From the NCBI GenBank assembly GCA_030737835.1, contig CM060849.1, forward strand, positions 15,295,216 through 15,359,215: 64,000 bases of DNA, given 5' to 3'. Positions 1-12,500 of the stretch are shown here, piece by piece (positions within the stretch are counted from its first letter, which is position 1; each line of letters starts with the position of its first letter). The DNA comes from Acorus gramineus (Eukaryota > Streptophyta > Magnoliopsida > Acorales > Acoraceae). Position numbers and translations under genes: made by a program. The notes under the pieces are model-generated. The model was not told the origin of the DNA, did not search any database, and was given only the letters and a program-made list of their open reading frames with translations.

Positions 1-516
1 TGATTGATTTGAAGGTGGGGGCAGTATTTTCAAAAGGCAGAACATCAGAGGAGACTCAAAAATATGGAAAGTATGCTTCTTTTTTTTTTTGTTGTGAATT
101 TTAGAAGAAATGAAGAGAGGAGGAGAGATCCGAAAAAAGTTGGAGGTGGTGGTGTGTTGGGGTCCTGCTATTTTGGAAACTGACCGAAAATGAGGGTCAA
201 ACCTTTCATAGAATCTCTTTTTCTCTCTTTCTATTTCGAATAAATTCTAAAATCACATCAAAACAAAAGCTTTGATTTTGCCAAGCACGGTTGCAGAGGG
301 GGGCGTTTTCGTCCCTGTGATTCTGTGAAGCGCAAAAATTCGTGTTGAACTTTTTGCATATAACCCCATAATAAATCTCTCTGTCTCGATGCTCCTTCCT
401 TGCATATATTATATTGCATGAATGACTGTATGCATCCGCGCCAAAATATTAAACCCTAAATCCAGAATAAGAAAGAATACAAAAAATATAAAAAAAAACT
501 GTTTGTTTTGACATAA
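1..516. other. Non-coding left edge, no gene seen
   Basis: AT-rich with a T-run, CT-rich tracts near 215-235 and short phrases typical of plant 5' flanks around 300-330. It could be the upstream region of a gene lying outside the window, but no coding exon is visible on either strand. Confidence 0.4.
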
Positions 517-935
517 TAAACCCTGATAATTATGTCTGGATAAGCTAGGATAAGGCATGATAACTATTCTAAGAAAATTGTGGAATTGATTATCAAGGCT
601 TATCTATATCAATGGATAAAAATACCCTTTTCTGTCATTTTAAAAAATTTATCTCACCTAACAGACTCACACAGATTCCAAAAACTGTCACATCTATCAA
701 ATCAATCATATATCTCTGACATTATTCCCAGGTGGTATAATTGTCATTTAAAAAATCATAAACTCTTATTCATTCCTTATCAACTATTTATCATCACTTT
801 ATCCAAGGTGAACCAAACAACAAAAAAATCATTTTTTACGTTTCCCAATGAAAATAATAAAAAAAAAACAATTAAACAAAAAGTTGCTTATTCAGTCTGG
901 ATTGTTATCTATCCTAGTATAGCTATCGGGAGCGA
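517..935. mobile_element. MITE-like repeat, family A, copy 1
   Basis: This roughly 400-bp AT-rich block is repeated at 21007-21376 in the same orientation. Shared segments include the stretch around TAACTATTCTAAGAAAAT, the ATGGATAAAAATA segment, a block of TCTCACA-like words, and an end resembling TATAGCTATCGGG. The ends carry short inverted ATAACTAT/ATAGTTAT-like words. A chance open frame at 580-939 lies wholly inside the repeat, so it is not a gene. It is probably a non-autonomous DNA transposon; the exact ends and target duplication are not certain. Confidence 0.5.
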
Positions 936-1785
936 ATAATCTAAGTCACACCTCATAGGGGGTAGAGTCTACTGCAAACATAAAAATAATTTTACTTAAT
1001 TTTTGTTTTTTTTACTTAATTTATTTAAAAATTAAACACCCGTTTTATTTCTTATTTGAAGTTATAACTCCCCATGTATGAATGGAAGTATACCTAACCT
1101 ATCACTTATAAAAATACTTCACATTCCAATGTGCCCAAAAAAAAGCAGAAACATTTTTAATGTAGACCTAAACAAAGGGTGTATATTAGCATTACTGCAA
1201 CGTGTCCCTTTTGTAAGAATTTTATATGAAACCCATACCATGGTATAAACTATGAATTTCTCTCTTTTTTTTTTTCCTGTACACAAATAAAAAAAAAATT
1301 AAAAAAATGTCCTATTAAAAATGTGTAAAAAAAATCATTTATTTGTATCCCTTCACCCAAACAATTTCGATTAGTTTTTAACCAATAATAATACCTTTCT
1401 TTGTATTTTAAAAAAACCTTTCCCTGTGAAATTTAAAATAGTTTATATGTTAAATACCAAAATATTATATTGTCAAAATAAAGTTATTTCTGGTATTTGC
1501 AGACCATAATTATGTTTGGTATCTAAAAATGAATTAAAATGTATTTTTAAAAATTCAATTAAAGATGTGTCCCAGTTGAAAATGAATCATGTCGGAAGAA
1601 TAATTTGTCTAAATAATTACATTAGATTCTGTTTTAGAGGGACCCATTTAAATATAAAGTTGAGATAGTGAGCTTCTTTTTCATGTATACAGTATACTAG
1701 ATTCTGAAAAAGTAACGCAAAAATCACAATCCACGTTTGCAAGTGTGGAAGACCAGTCAATGAACCGTGACGGCAGAATAACCAT
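936..1785. other. AT-rich intergenic DNA
   Basis: There is no coding potential and no repeat structure I could define. Homopolymer A and T runs are frequent. Confidence 0.4.
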
Positions 1786-1794
1786 TAAAGAAAA

Positions 1795-2287
1795 GGGAAA
1801 AATCCAAATAACCCCCCGTATATTGTCTGAAATCTATATAACTTATTGGCTTTTCCTAAAGACTACATAAATTCAAATAACTCATTGAATTAAAATTCTG
1901 TTGACAAACGAGAAACATTTCACGAATATTCCATTTGTCAACTTTGATTAAAAACATAGTATAACAAAAACCTCCTATAATTTGTTAAAAATACGAAAAA
2001 CTTATTGTACATGATGATTTTATCCCTCTAAATAGATTATAAAACCCTTTCCGAAATAGTATAATCATCATTATAGATGATTTTTTAAATTATTAATATA
2101 TTGTAGAGGTTTTTGATATATTATGTTTTCAATCAAGGTTAGAAAAAATATTCATAAAATAATTTAATTTAAAAGATTATTTGAATTTATATAAATATTT
2201 TTTTTCATGGGTTATATGGATTTTAAAAAAAGTTAGAGGGTTATATAGATTTCATGGAAATTATAAGGGGTTATTTGGATTTTTCCC
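1795..2287. mobile_element. Mutator-like palindromic MITE with 9-bp target duplication
   Basis: The element begins GGGAAAAATCCAAATAACCC and ends with its near reverse complement (GGTTATTTGGATTTTTCCC). The two halves are diverged reverse complements along most of about 245 bp each, with the axis near 2040. It is flanked by the perfect 9-bp direct repeat TAAAGAAAA at 1786-1794 and 2288-2296. A 9-bp target duplication with long inverted repeats is typical of Mutator-like non-autonomous elements. No transposase is present. Related ends recur at 2288-2880, 4024-4210 and 4735-4966. Confidence 0.72.
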
Positions 2288-2880
2288 TAAAGAAAAAATT
2301 AATATAATCCCCGCAAACTACCTAATATCTATCTAAACCCCTTTATTTTTTCTAAAGTCTATGTAACCCTAGAAAACATCTTATAAATCCAAATAGCTCC
2401 ATAAGTTAAACTTCTATTGACAAATGAAAAATATTATGTAAATAGTCTATTAAAAACCAAGTATATGAAAAACCAAATGTTAAAAATGCGAAAACCTTCT
2501 ATAAATGACAGTTGTACTCTTCTAGATAGATTAAAAATACGAAAAATGTGAATATTCTATTAGGTTTCAAATCCATTGATGACAAATGGTAAAAAAAAAA
2601 AAGTGATTTTGTACATCAATGTATCAATTTGAAATGGTAAAATTGTTACTTATAAGAGATTTTTTTGCATTTTTAACATATTGTAATGTTGTTTTTTTTA
2701 TATATATTGTGTTTTTAGCTTATCAGGGTAAACTTAACAAAAAATTTGTACAATATTCCTCATCTACTTGAAAGTTTAATTCAAAGAGCTATTTAAATTT
2801 ACACGGGTATTTTGTGTTTTGGGGCAGATATATGCAGTTCATGAGGTTACATGCAGTCAGGGTTATATTGAATTTTCCCA
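2288..2880. mobile_element. Second palindromic element, related family
   Basis: Directly abutting the previous element, this block is again a diverged palindrome. The left part carries ATAATCCCC, GTAACCCTAG, ATTGACAAATG and an AAATGCGAAAACC word; their reverse complements appear in mirrored order in the right part, which ends GGTTATATTGAATTTTCCC. Inner words resemble those of the 1795-2287 element (TTGACAAA, AAAAATACGAAAA), so they are family members. The left boundary is unclear, perhaps because the first element lies against it. Confidence 0.5.
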
Positions 2881-2929
2881 AATAAAAAATATCTTAAACC
2901 GCAAAATATCCTTAAATCGTAAATGACGA

Positions 2930-3430
2930 AACTACCCTTCAACCACGACGGGCACGCGAACCGTACCTTCTCGGCCGCCGTTGGCGATGCAGACGGCGAA
3001 AGAGCTCGGATCGACGGCGGTGGGAGTCTATAATCGGGGAACGGAGACGTCTTCCGGCGTAGTACGGAGGGGTATCGTTCGGCGGCGGTGGGCGGAGGAG
3101 CGGCGGCGGGCGGTGGAGCCTCTGAGGGACCGACAGCGACTGAGGTAATCTCCGGCGGCGGAAGTGGAGGCTGAGTTGGGAGGGGCGGAGGGAGGCGGAG
3201 GGGATGGGATTGGGGGGTTTTGGCGGGAATCGGAGGAGCGAAGGGCGGTTGCGGAGCGGAGGCGGAGGGCTTATCGTTATGGGGATGGGGAAGGGTACGT
3301 CCGTCATTTCCTGGCAGTGACTCGGTGACCGAGCCCCGATTTGGGTTTCTACGGTTTTTGTTTTTATAGTTTTGCGAGTTTGAATGGAGGGTATTTTGGT
3401 CTTTGCACTGTGGTGGTGCTCGTGGTCCAA
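2930..3430 (-). other. GC-rich island, possible orphan exon or promoter
   Basis: About 400 bp are strongly GC- and CpG-rich inside AT-rich DNA. The minus strand has an open frame of 163 codons at 3430-2939, rich in Pro, Arg and Ser, and other frames are also long, as expected from base composition alone. I recognise no domain and see no convincing downstream exon. It may be a CpG-rich promoter or first exon of an unrecognised gene, or a relic. Coding status is doubtful. Confidence 0.2.
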
Positions 3431-4019
3431 TCAGAGGGTCCTCTGGTGTCTGTGGTTTCCAAAGATTATCGTTTGATTGGGGAAGTCTTGAAGTCTAGAA
3501 TTTTGACCAATATATCCTTCTTTTCTCTTTTTTACCCAAGAAGGGAAGAAAAAAAATTCATAGCAAACCACTCATATTTAATGGTTATATTTTTTTCAAG
3601 TCCTTTTGTTTGTCCATATGTGCCAGTTGCAATTAAGTTACAAACTCAGACGATCAGTTATGTATCTTTTCTAATTTAACATATAATAGGTTTCAAAAAT
3701 ATATGCTAATTTAAAAAATACAAAAAAATAATCCAATTCATTCGTATATATATTTTATTTTATTTAAGGTCATGTGCAACTACAACAAATTTAACATGAC
3801 CTTTTCATTTCTAAGAACATGTATGATAATTCTGATCCAATAATCCAATTTATGATAAATTCCATGAGAAAGAGAATTTTATCTAGCATATATATCGAAA
3901 TTGGAATGAAAGATTACAAATGCAATCTTTTTTCCTCGGTATTTAAATATAAGCAGATTGAGAATGAAAATTAAATAGACCCTAATCTTTATTTCTGGTT
4001 TGCAAGTCATTATGAACGG
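3431..4019. other. AT-rich intergenic DNA
   Basis: No gene or defined repeat is seen. The open frame running from 3341 to 3679 has AT-driven composition and no recognisable domain. Confidence 0.35.
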
Positions 4020-4023
4020 GAAT

Positions 4024-4966
4024 ATTTTTAAAAAGGAAAAAATTTATGTAACCCCCTGTAATCTGTCATAAATCCATATAACCCCCTGTAATCACCCCTT
4101 TATATCCATAAAACACCCTCCTCCCGTCTGCCTTCCATCCGTCTATTTAATGGGGCAGGGGGTTATATGGATTTATGACAGATTACAGGGGGTTATATGA
4201 ATTTTTCTCTTTTTCTTTTAATTTTCTTTATACGTGGTTTAAAAATTATGCTGTTTAACATTTATTTTTGAATTTTTTTTTAAGATACCACGCACCTTTA
4301 ATTTTAATAAAAGAAAAATGATTATTCAGATCATAAACACATACAAGATCACCCACCAAAGAGATAGAAGTAAAAGAGAATGAATTTTGTAACAAAAAGT
4401 GTGTAACATCAACCAACAAAATTTCAAAAATGCGAATTATGTTTTTTATTAAATCTTGGGGCACCTCTTGTGTTGGGGTCATGAGTGAATTTTATTAGGG
4501 ATAAACTGTACGTAGAGGAGTAGTTTTAGGTTCTTTTTAAAAATACCAAAAGATAAAGTATATATCTCTTTTACTTTTATCTCTTTGGTGGATAATCTTG
4601 TATGTGTTTATGATCTGAATAACCATTTTTCTTTTATTAAAATTAAATGTGTGTGATATCTTGAAAAAAAATTCAAAAGTAAATGTTAAACAACCCAATT
4701 TTTAAACCACATGTAAAGAAAATAAAAAACAAATGACAAAAATCCATATAGCCCCCTGTAATCTGTTATAAATCCACATAACCGCCTGTCTCATTAAACA
4801 GACTGACGGAAGGCGGACAAAGGAGAGTTTATGGATATAGAGAAGGTGATTACAGGAGGTTATATGGATTTATGAAAATTGCAGGGGGTTATATGAATTT
4901 AGGCCAAATTACAGGGGATTGTATGGATTTCAGCCAAATTACAGGGGGTTATATGGATTTTCCCCT
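4024..4966. repeat. Nested large inverted repeat (two arms, each holding a palindromic MITE)
   Basis: The left arm (about 4024-4385) and right arm (about 4565-4966) are reverse complements with scattered differences, separated by about 180 bp of unique DNA. Each arm contains a short palindromic element whose ends read CATATAACCCCCTGTAAT and its complement, followed by a shared stretch with AAACCAC, GTTTAACATTTA, CAGATCATAAACACAT and CACCAAAGAGATA. The right-arm element has gained extra copies of the ACAGGGGGTTATATGGATTT word. Transcribed, this could fold into a long hairpin. It may be the two ends of a foldback transposon. Confidence 0.72.
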
Positions 4967-4967
4967 T

Positions 4968-5100
4968 TAAAAAAACACTTTCAAATCTGTTTACATTTAC
5001 TGCTATATTTAAAAAAAAAACACTTTCAAATCTGTTTACATTTACTGCTATATTTAAAAAAAAAAAAACACTTTCAAATCAGTTTACATTTGTTAGCAGT
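4968..5100 (+). repeat. Three tandem copies of a 45-48 bp unit
   Basis: A unit starting CACTTTCAAATCTGTTTACA and ending in an A-run occurs at 4976, 5021 and 5069. The spacing changes only through A-tract length. A short open frame through it encodes a repeated peptide, but composition and context argue against a gene. Confidence 0.7.
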
Positions 5101-6538
5101 TCAAACACATCCAACACTTTCCCAATCACCACACGAGAAGTGTAACCCAAATTATCGTGTGGTCGAACAGGACCTATTCTTTACTACTCAATGGAAAAAA
5201 AAGTGACAATCAAACGTGACAATATCATAATAGAGACCAGAAACAGTTTCAAATCAAGTATACCCAGAGATTAAGCATGCTAGGGAACAATATTTATTAC
5301 AACAGGTACTGTTCTATGAATAATGGTGCAACACAGTTTTAAGGATTTCTATCTCGAATGTTTACAAATTACAAAACAAAAAAAACATAAGATTAAATTT
5401 CTTGACAGCGAATGCAACACGATATCAACACAGCCTTCACTAGAATCTCAAAGAAAAGGAGAAGAATTTATACTCATTTAAAAGTAAAAAAAAAAGAAGA
5501 AGAAGGTATAGCGCGAGGGCAGACAAGGTGGATGAGATAAGATATACCAGGTTAAGCTAGAACTGCACAACTCATGTTTTCATCATCAGCAGCCATGACA
5601 GAAAGCCAGGCCACTAACCTGTGATCCCCATCTTCTGCTTATTTAAACTTCTTCACGAAGCCATAATGCACGAGAGAGCAGAAATATTTCCTGTTTTGAT
5701 CAATTGAGAAATGAAGTTAGTGTTTTTCATGCGGAACATTTACTTTTATTAATTTTGCATCGACTGGTGAACTCCATAGGTTGACTACTTGTTTTGCTCA
5801 ACCTCGCTTTTAAAAGAATATTTACGTGTATAGATCTAAGAGGCCTTCGTACACTCCGGTATTGTTAATCTTTTGCCACACTCATCTAATATAATTTAAA
5901 GAAAGGCAATGTGATATAGGGAAAAGGGAATGAGAATTATGAATTCAATGTGGTTAAAAAATCTAGACACACACGAAGCTTATAAACATATATAAATGAA
6001 CGAATACTCTTTCTCAAAAAAAAAAAAAAGGAACATAGACTTTGAGTTTAATATATATTGCTTTACTCCAACCCGGCTTATAAACAAATATAAATTAAAC
6101 GGTCCTTCACAAAAAAGTTGAACATGGATATTATTCATTTATGATGAATTTTGAGAACATACTAAACTTATCACAATATAGTAGGTGGCTAGGCATCTGG
6201 CTGCAAAGAACTGAGTTTTTTGTTGGGTATCATATCCAAAAATGCATCCTCAAACTTGGATTAACAGGGTCCCTTTGACCTACTTTCAATTACAGTACAC
6301 CCATCAGCAGTTGGGCTTTTTTTTTCTTTTTCTTTTTCTAATTCATGGGTGTTTACAAATCTAAAATTGTGATCATAACAATCATGCACGTAAAACCATC
6401 AACCTCGAAAATATATTGTCAACGAGGCATATTGTTTGGGAGGGGGGGGGGGAGAGTTGTAATTCAATATTTCTCTAGCATAAATAAAATATAAACTTGG
6501 AGTCTGCTAGTATGTTTGCACAAACCTGTTCCATGGTA
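5101..6538 (-). other. 3' flank of the GT43 gene; UTR likely within
   Basis: There are no coding exons. The segment nearest the GT43 stop codon should contain its 3' untranslated region on the minus strand. A G-run is present near 6440. No repeat was defined. Confidence 0.35.
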
Positions 6539-9500
6539 TCATCTCTCTTCAACATTGCTTCCTGTTCCAGTCACCTCAGAGTCTTGCGATTCTTGGGTCA
6601 GAGTGCCGCGAGAGCCTTGTCTTGACCTCGAAGTTCTGCCTCCTTTTGAGGGACGCTTCTCTGCATTATCTGACTCAGGTGGTGCATCGGGCCATGGTGT
6701 CCGTTTTGCAGGGACTGTAATCTCCAAAGGAGGATTGATAACCCATCTGTAGGAAAAGTAACAGTCAGAAAATGCAGCAATTGAACATGTCAAATAAGTA
6801 AATGGAAATATGCAAAAGTGTCATCTGCAGTGATTAAAAAGAAGAAAAACAAAAAAATAAAAATGATTTAGACTGTGAAGATAAATTTATATGCCAATTC
6901 CATGCTTCATGTTTCCACTCCAAAACAAGATGCTACAATAACCAAAGATTGTCTTCAAATAATAACAGAAGTCTTTTTTTAAGTGTTGACCAGGTAACTA
7001 TCTTTAAGGATTTTTGGGAGAAAAAATCGGTTGATTGGGATACTATATAATAGGAATTCAAGTATAGTTAAGGTATTAAACAGTGGGCACCCTGATAGAT
7101 TTAGAGCAATCAAAATGTAAAAACAACTACAGGGTTCCAACTACTGCCATCTAGTTTGGAAAACAATGATTAGTAGATCATATAAAAAAAATGGAATCAA
7201 CGAGTGATTTATGGTTAGATGATAATGAGCATCACACAATTGACTAGAAGCAGTATTATAAACAACCTGATGAGAGCAAATCACCATGGGCACCATTTAA
7301 ACCAACCCAAATATATAATACAAGGATGAACAACATCCATAACCATCGGTTCATCCACAACCGTTGATCAAGTACAGACCCACAACAACTCGTTCCCCAA
7401 CCACCCCCATAAAAATATGAACCAAGCATCGATCTAACCCACAAGAGAGGGCAAAAGATTTACTACATGGACCCATCAAGATCAAACATTTGATGGACCC
7501 ATTGTGCCCCATTTCTCCTCAACATCCGGTGTTGAGGAAGGTTGTGATGACTGGTGGGGGAGGGGGGGTAAATAAAAAAACGTCTCCCATCCTCTCACAA
7601 ACTATGGGACTGAAAGAAAAAGAAGAGACAAAAGGTTTGTCAAAGAGATTTTAAGAGGAGATCTAAACTTCCTCATAAATTTATTACTTGACTTCTCCAA
7701 TAAAGGGAGATCAGAGGGTTTCAGACAATTTCAACAGAGAAGGTCGAGGAGATCCAAGTCGCTCTTCATTCGCAAATATCGTACAAGAAGGTGCACATAT
7801 CCTTCTCACGTGTATTTTTTATGCATTGTAATGAAAAATCCTAGGTTCATATAACATGTCATAGTTCTCTTCATGGAAACATCCGTTTAACAAGAAATAA
7901 ATTAAACACGTTTCTTGTTTTTATTGGATCTGAATTTTTGTTTGTTTAGTGATTAAATTTGTTTCTTCAAATATATGTCACTATCTTGCACTAAACATTA
8001 AAAGTGAAACCCTCTAATGGAAGATTTTCTGTTTACAGGAAATTTACGATGTTCTCCACGGTAGATCCAGAAATCGAGACCCAAATATTTTGATTTTTTT
8101 TTTGTTTACACAAAAAGGAATTCAATTTCTAGCATGAAAACAATCTAGAAAATAGATCTTAGTTTCACCTTTTTATCACAAAAGACACCCCCATGCACAA
8201 AAGCCTCGCGCGAGGAGGCGCATAATTACAAAAGAGAAACATCTACCATTGAGATGATTGGAAATAGGATTACCATTTACCAGAAATCATTGCATTAGGA
8301 AACAAAAAAGGAGTGTGGACCTATCTCCAATGTGTATTATTGCCTATGGGCCATTTTTCTTTACTTAAAAAACTTCCAAACCATGTATGCCGAGTCATGT
8401 CTCTGTGATAATGGAAGATGAAGATGGGGATAGAAGAGGAAAAAGAAGAAACCAAATGTCGTTCTCCAAATATTGCTTTCCCAAAGTTCACATGTAAGTC
8501 GTAGAATATTGTCCATCATCGACATTTGAATGGCTACAGTCAATACTTAAAGGGAGCTTTTGACTCACGGACCTATACAGTAAAATGTTGCTCTAAGATC
8601 ACAAGAGAGCTTTGTTCCACTGAATGGCTTACTTTCATGGTGACGCATCCTTTTGGCAACCCCCTAACAAATAACTAATTTCCAGATTATGGTTCCTAAC
8701 ATCACACCATCAAACTGTTTGAAAATGCCCTCTCCGGCAATTTGCAAGATAGCTGCATTTTTGCACATGTCATATTCATTAACTAGCATATAATCCCATG
8801 TGTATTTAATTGCCTTTGTAACAAGGACACTGTGCCCTAGACATGGATCCTTATGGCGCTCTATATTAATCGACTATAGCTGCATTATTTTCTGCCACAC
8901 ATATACATAGCTATACCCTGCTGGACATCCGATACTGGACACTTGTAGAAACAAGAATGAAAAAGTATATCTCACCAAGGGGATATCTTCTATTTCTGTA
9001 AGCTTGGAAGGGGGTTTTATGACATAGGCTGGGTCATCTACCTTTGTTTATTTCCTTGTTGGAGTCTGTTTAAATTGTATTTTGTTTTCGGAAAACTCCT
9101 TGACTTCTATTGGCCTATTTTGTTTTTTCTAAGACTCATCTGTTTTGGCTTTCCCCTCCCCTGGAGTGTATCATCTTATTCTCTTAATTGCATCTTAAGG
9201 GTGAGCATCCAACCTTCGTCCAAAAGGAAAAATATATCTCGCACATGAAGATCACATCGTCAAATGACATACCATGTTTTGTATATTTATAAAACATTCG
9301 CATGGTGATTTTCAAATACTATCAGATCCTGGATCTATTAAAATATTGCATTCACCAAGCATGGTTATTTGCTTACTGATGTTAATTATATCAAATACAA
9401 GGGTAGTTTACATATCTGTATTCATGCCTTAATCACTTAGAAATGCTTAATGGTATCATTCCTATATCCCTGTGAACCTGTGCCTGTCTACATCCATATA

Positions 9501-12500
9501 TGTTTCGAGCACCGTAGCTGATGTTCGAGTTTCTCCTGATCGCTTAAGAATATAAATTTCTTTTTGTCAGCTAATGGCATGTTTTTCTTTCACATGGATG
9601 CATTTTTTTAGCTGTTTTACAAATGACATCCACATTATGGTTCCCAACATCGCATGATGAAATTTCTTGCAAATGTCCTATCTAGCATTTTACAAGATAG
9701 CTCCATCATCACACGTGACATTCATTGAACAGCCTATATGGCCAATGTATTCACCTGTGTATTGTATCCTATTTTGGATCCTGATGTGATACTCTATAGC
9801 CATCCTAGGAGGGGCTGTCTAATTTCCTAGTTTGTTGTGAGGGAATATTCTTCATATGCTTGGAGTAAGTATATTTTCATTCATCCTTGGCCATACCTCA
9901 CTGCTATTGTGTTTTTAAGAAGTTATATCTCTGTTTAATAAAATTATAGGCTGTGTATTCCAACCTTTCCCTAAAAAAAATTGGGCAGCAAGATCTTCTG
10001 CTGCCAGCTAACATACTTTTGCTGAATACCTGTCACCAGATATTTATGGACACTGGTAGAAACAAGAAAGAAAAAATATATCTGGTAATTGTACATCAGA
10101 TCATCAAATGGCATGTGATTTTTTTATATTAATTTATGTATACAACTATTAAGATGGAATGTTCCTGGCTCTGTTATGACATTGCTTATAACTATGACGA
10201 TTATGTACTTACATGATGTTCATAGTAACAATATACCTCAAGTCTTATTTTGTTTAGTTGATTACTGATAATTTCCTGGTTGTATCCTCATATCCCATAT
10301 ACCTGTATTTGATTATCTGGCTTGAGCTCTTGAACCTCTACTGATTACTTCTCAGTGCAAATTTTTTTTGTCACTGTGTTGAACATTTTGCCCACATAGC
10401 ATAGTAACAGATCTGATTGTGCTAACAGTATATAGATATTCTGAAGGTTTCTCTTGAAAATTGCTTCTTTTTACATAGTTCCCCATCTATATTCTAAAGA
10501 TAGAAGGTATATTAAAAATACTTATAAAATAAGCAAGTTTATATTTAATCATAAAATATTTCAGGAATGATTTGGAGTTATGCTAAAAATACATATACAT
10601 TTACTCGTAAAAGTTTCATTCCTGGTCCAAGTTAAAAAATGGGGACTTTTGGTAAAACTTTCAAGAGGTCCGGTGTGGCTTAATTACATAGCTTTACCCA
10701 ATCTCTTTCAATAGTATTGCAGTATATATAGACCAGTGCCTGTTTTATTTTAATCCAAATTTGGTCCTATTCATTTCCCATCCCCTCTGCTTCCAGCTAA
10801 TCAATTTTTTGGGTCAGATTCATTCACTCTGGTCCAAGTTAAAAATTGGGGATTTGGGTAAACATTCAAGAGGTCTGGTGTGGCTTAATTACATAGTCTT
10901 ACCCAATCTCTTTCAAAAGTAGTACAGACCAGTGCCTGTTTTATTTCAATCCAAATTTGGTCCTCTTCATTTCCCGTCCCTGCTGCTTCCAGCTAATCAA
11001 TTTTTTGAGTCAGCTTCTATACCATTTCAATAAGCAAGTGGGCCCTCATGGGACCTTGTCTAGAGCTATTTAGTGCCTTTCAAATGATCCTAAAGCTCGC
11101 AGTCTTTGAGTTTCTTATCATGCTGTATTACTTTAGGAGACCACCATTTTCATTGAATAATTGCGAACCTAAATAGCTTAGATACTTCATGTGTGTCTAT
11201 CAAGCTAAACCACCTCTTATCTAATTGAATCTACAACGAATAAAACAACCAACTAACTAATTATAAAGAAATATAATTTATATGAGGATCTCTCAAATCA
11301 GTAAACAAACAAAGGACCATCATCAACAACAAAACACATCAAATAACCAAAGGTTTATTTGTCACATACCCACGAGGGAACTTGCTGTCCCCGCGCGCCT
11401 CCACCCGCAGCCACCATGCGAGGACCTTGCGCCCACAATTCCCAAGGGGCTCCACGAACGATTCATCATTCAAGAGATCGAGGGGGCTCTCGATCTTTCC
11501 GGCCTCATCAAGATCCCTCACCCACTCGGGCCTATCCTCCTCCTTCCACACCAACCTCGAATTAATGACAAACCCCGCCCACTCCACCTTCCTCGGTAAC
11601 ACTGTTGCCCTGTCTCCAACATACTGCGCACTCTTTTCCATGTAAGGCAGCGAGTTGAACGTGTGCCAACCCGCCAGCTGATTCGACGAATTGCAAGCAG
11701 GCCCCTGAATTGGAATAGGAGAGAAACCCTCCTCCTTGTTCTCCTCCTTAGCCAAATCTGCTTCAAAATTCACCGAATGAGCAAGAATTCCGACTGCGAT
11801 CGCTCCGACCCATTTCACGGATTGGATCTCGTCGAACAATTCCATGCTATGCATATTGCTATCGTCCGTGAACACAACAATCCCATCCAATTTCTTCTCC
11901 CTCACCAGTCTATCAGAACAAAATTCTGAATCAGAACTACCCAAAAAACAAAAAAAGAGCAAACTTTGAATTACAGTTCAAACAAACCATCACCTGAGGG
12001 CGTGGAGGCGCATCGCGGCCTCCATCCGGTGCCGCCCCTCCCAATCGGACGGCATCCGCTCATCAAACCCGACGTGGATCGTTTCAAGCCCGGACGAGGA
12101 GATGAAATTCGCAGTCTCCTCGGTCTTTCCGCCGGCCTCGACGACGATCCATGTCAGATCGTACGGCGCGAGCATGAGCGAGTGAGTCAGCCCGGTGAGG
12201 TGGAGCGTCTGGAAGGTTCGGACGTACGTCGGGGTCACGGCGATGACGCGGCGCGGCGGCCCCCCGCCGCCGCGGACGGACGACTCGTACTGCGCGCGCT
12301 GCTCCCGCTGGACCCGCTCGATGAGGCTGTGGGCCCTCATCGTCTCGGACGGGTCCGGGTGGGGCCAGGGACGGATCCGGATCCCGTGCCGCCCAACGAC
12401 GACGTGTTTCGCCGGCTTCGGAAGGAGATCGACGGCTGCCGACACCGACGCCACCGTTGTCTGGTTGCCGCGGATCGGGAGGCCGACGACGGTGTCGGTG

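Noticed and set aside
580-939. 119-codon open frame
   Set aside because: It lies entirely within a repeat that recurs at 21007-21376, with AT-driven composition and no domain.
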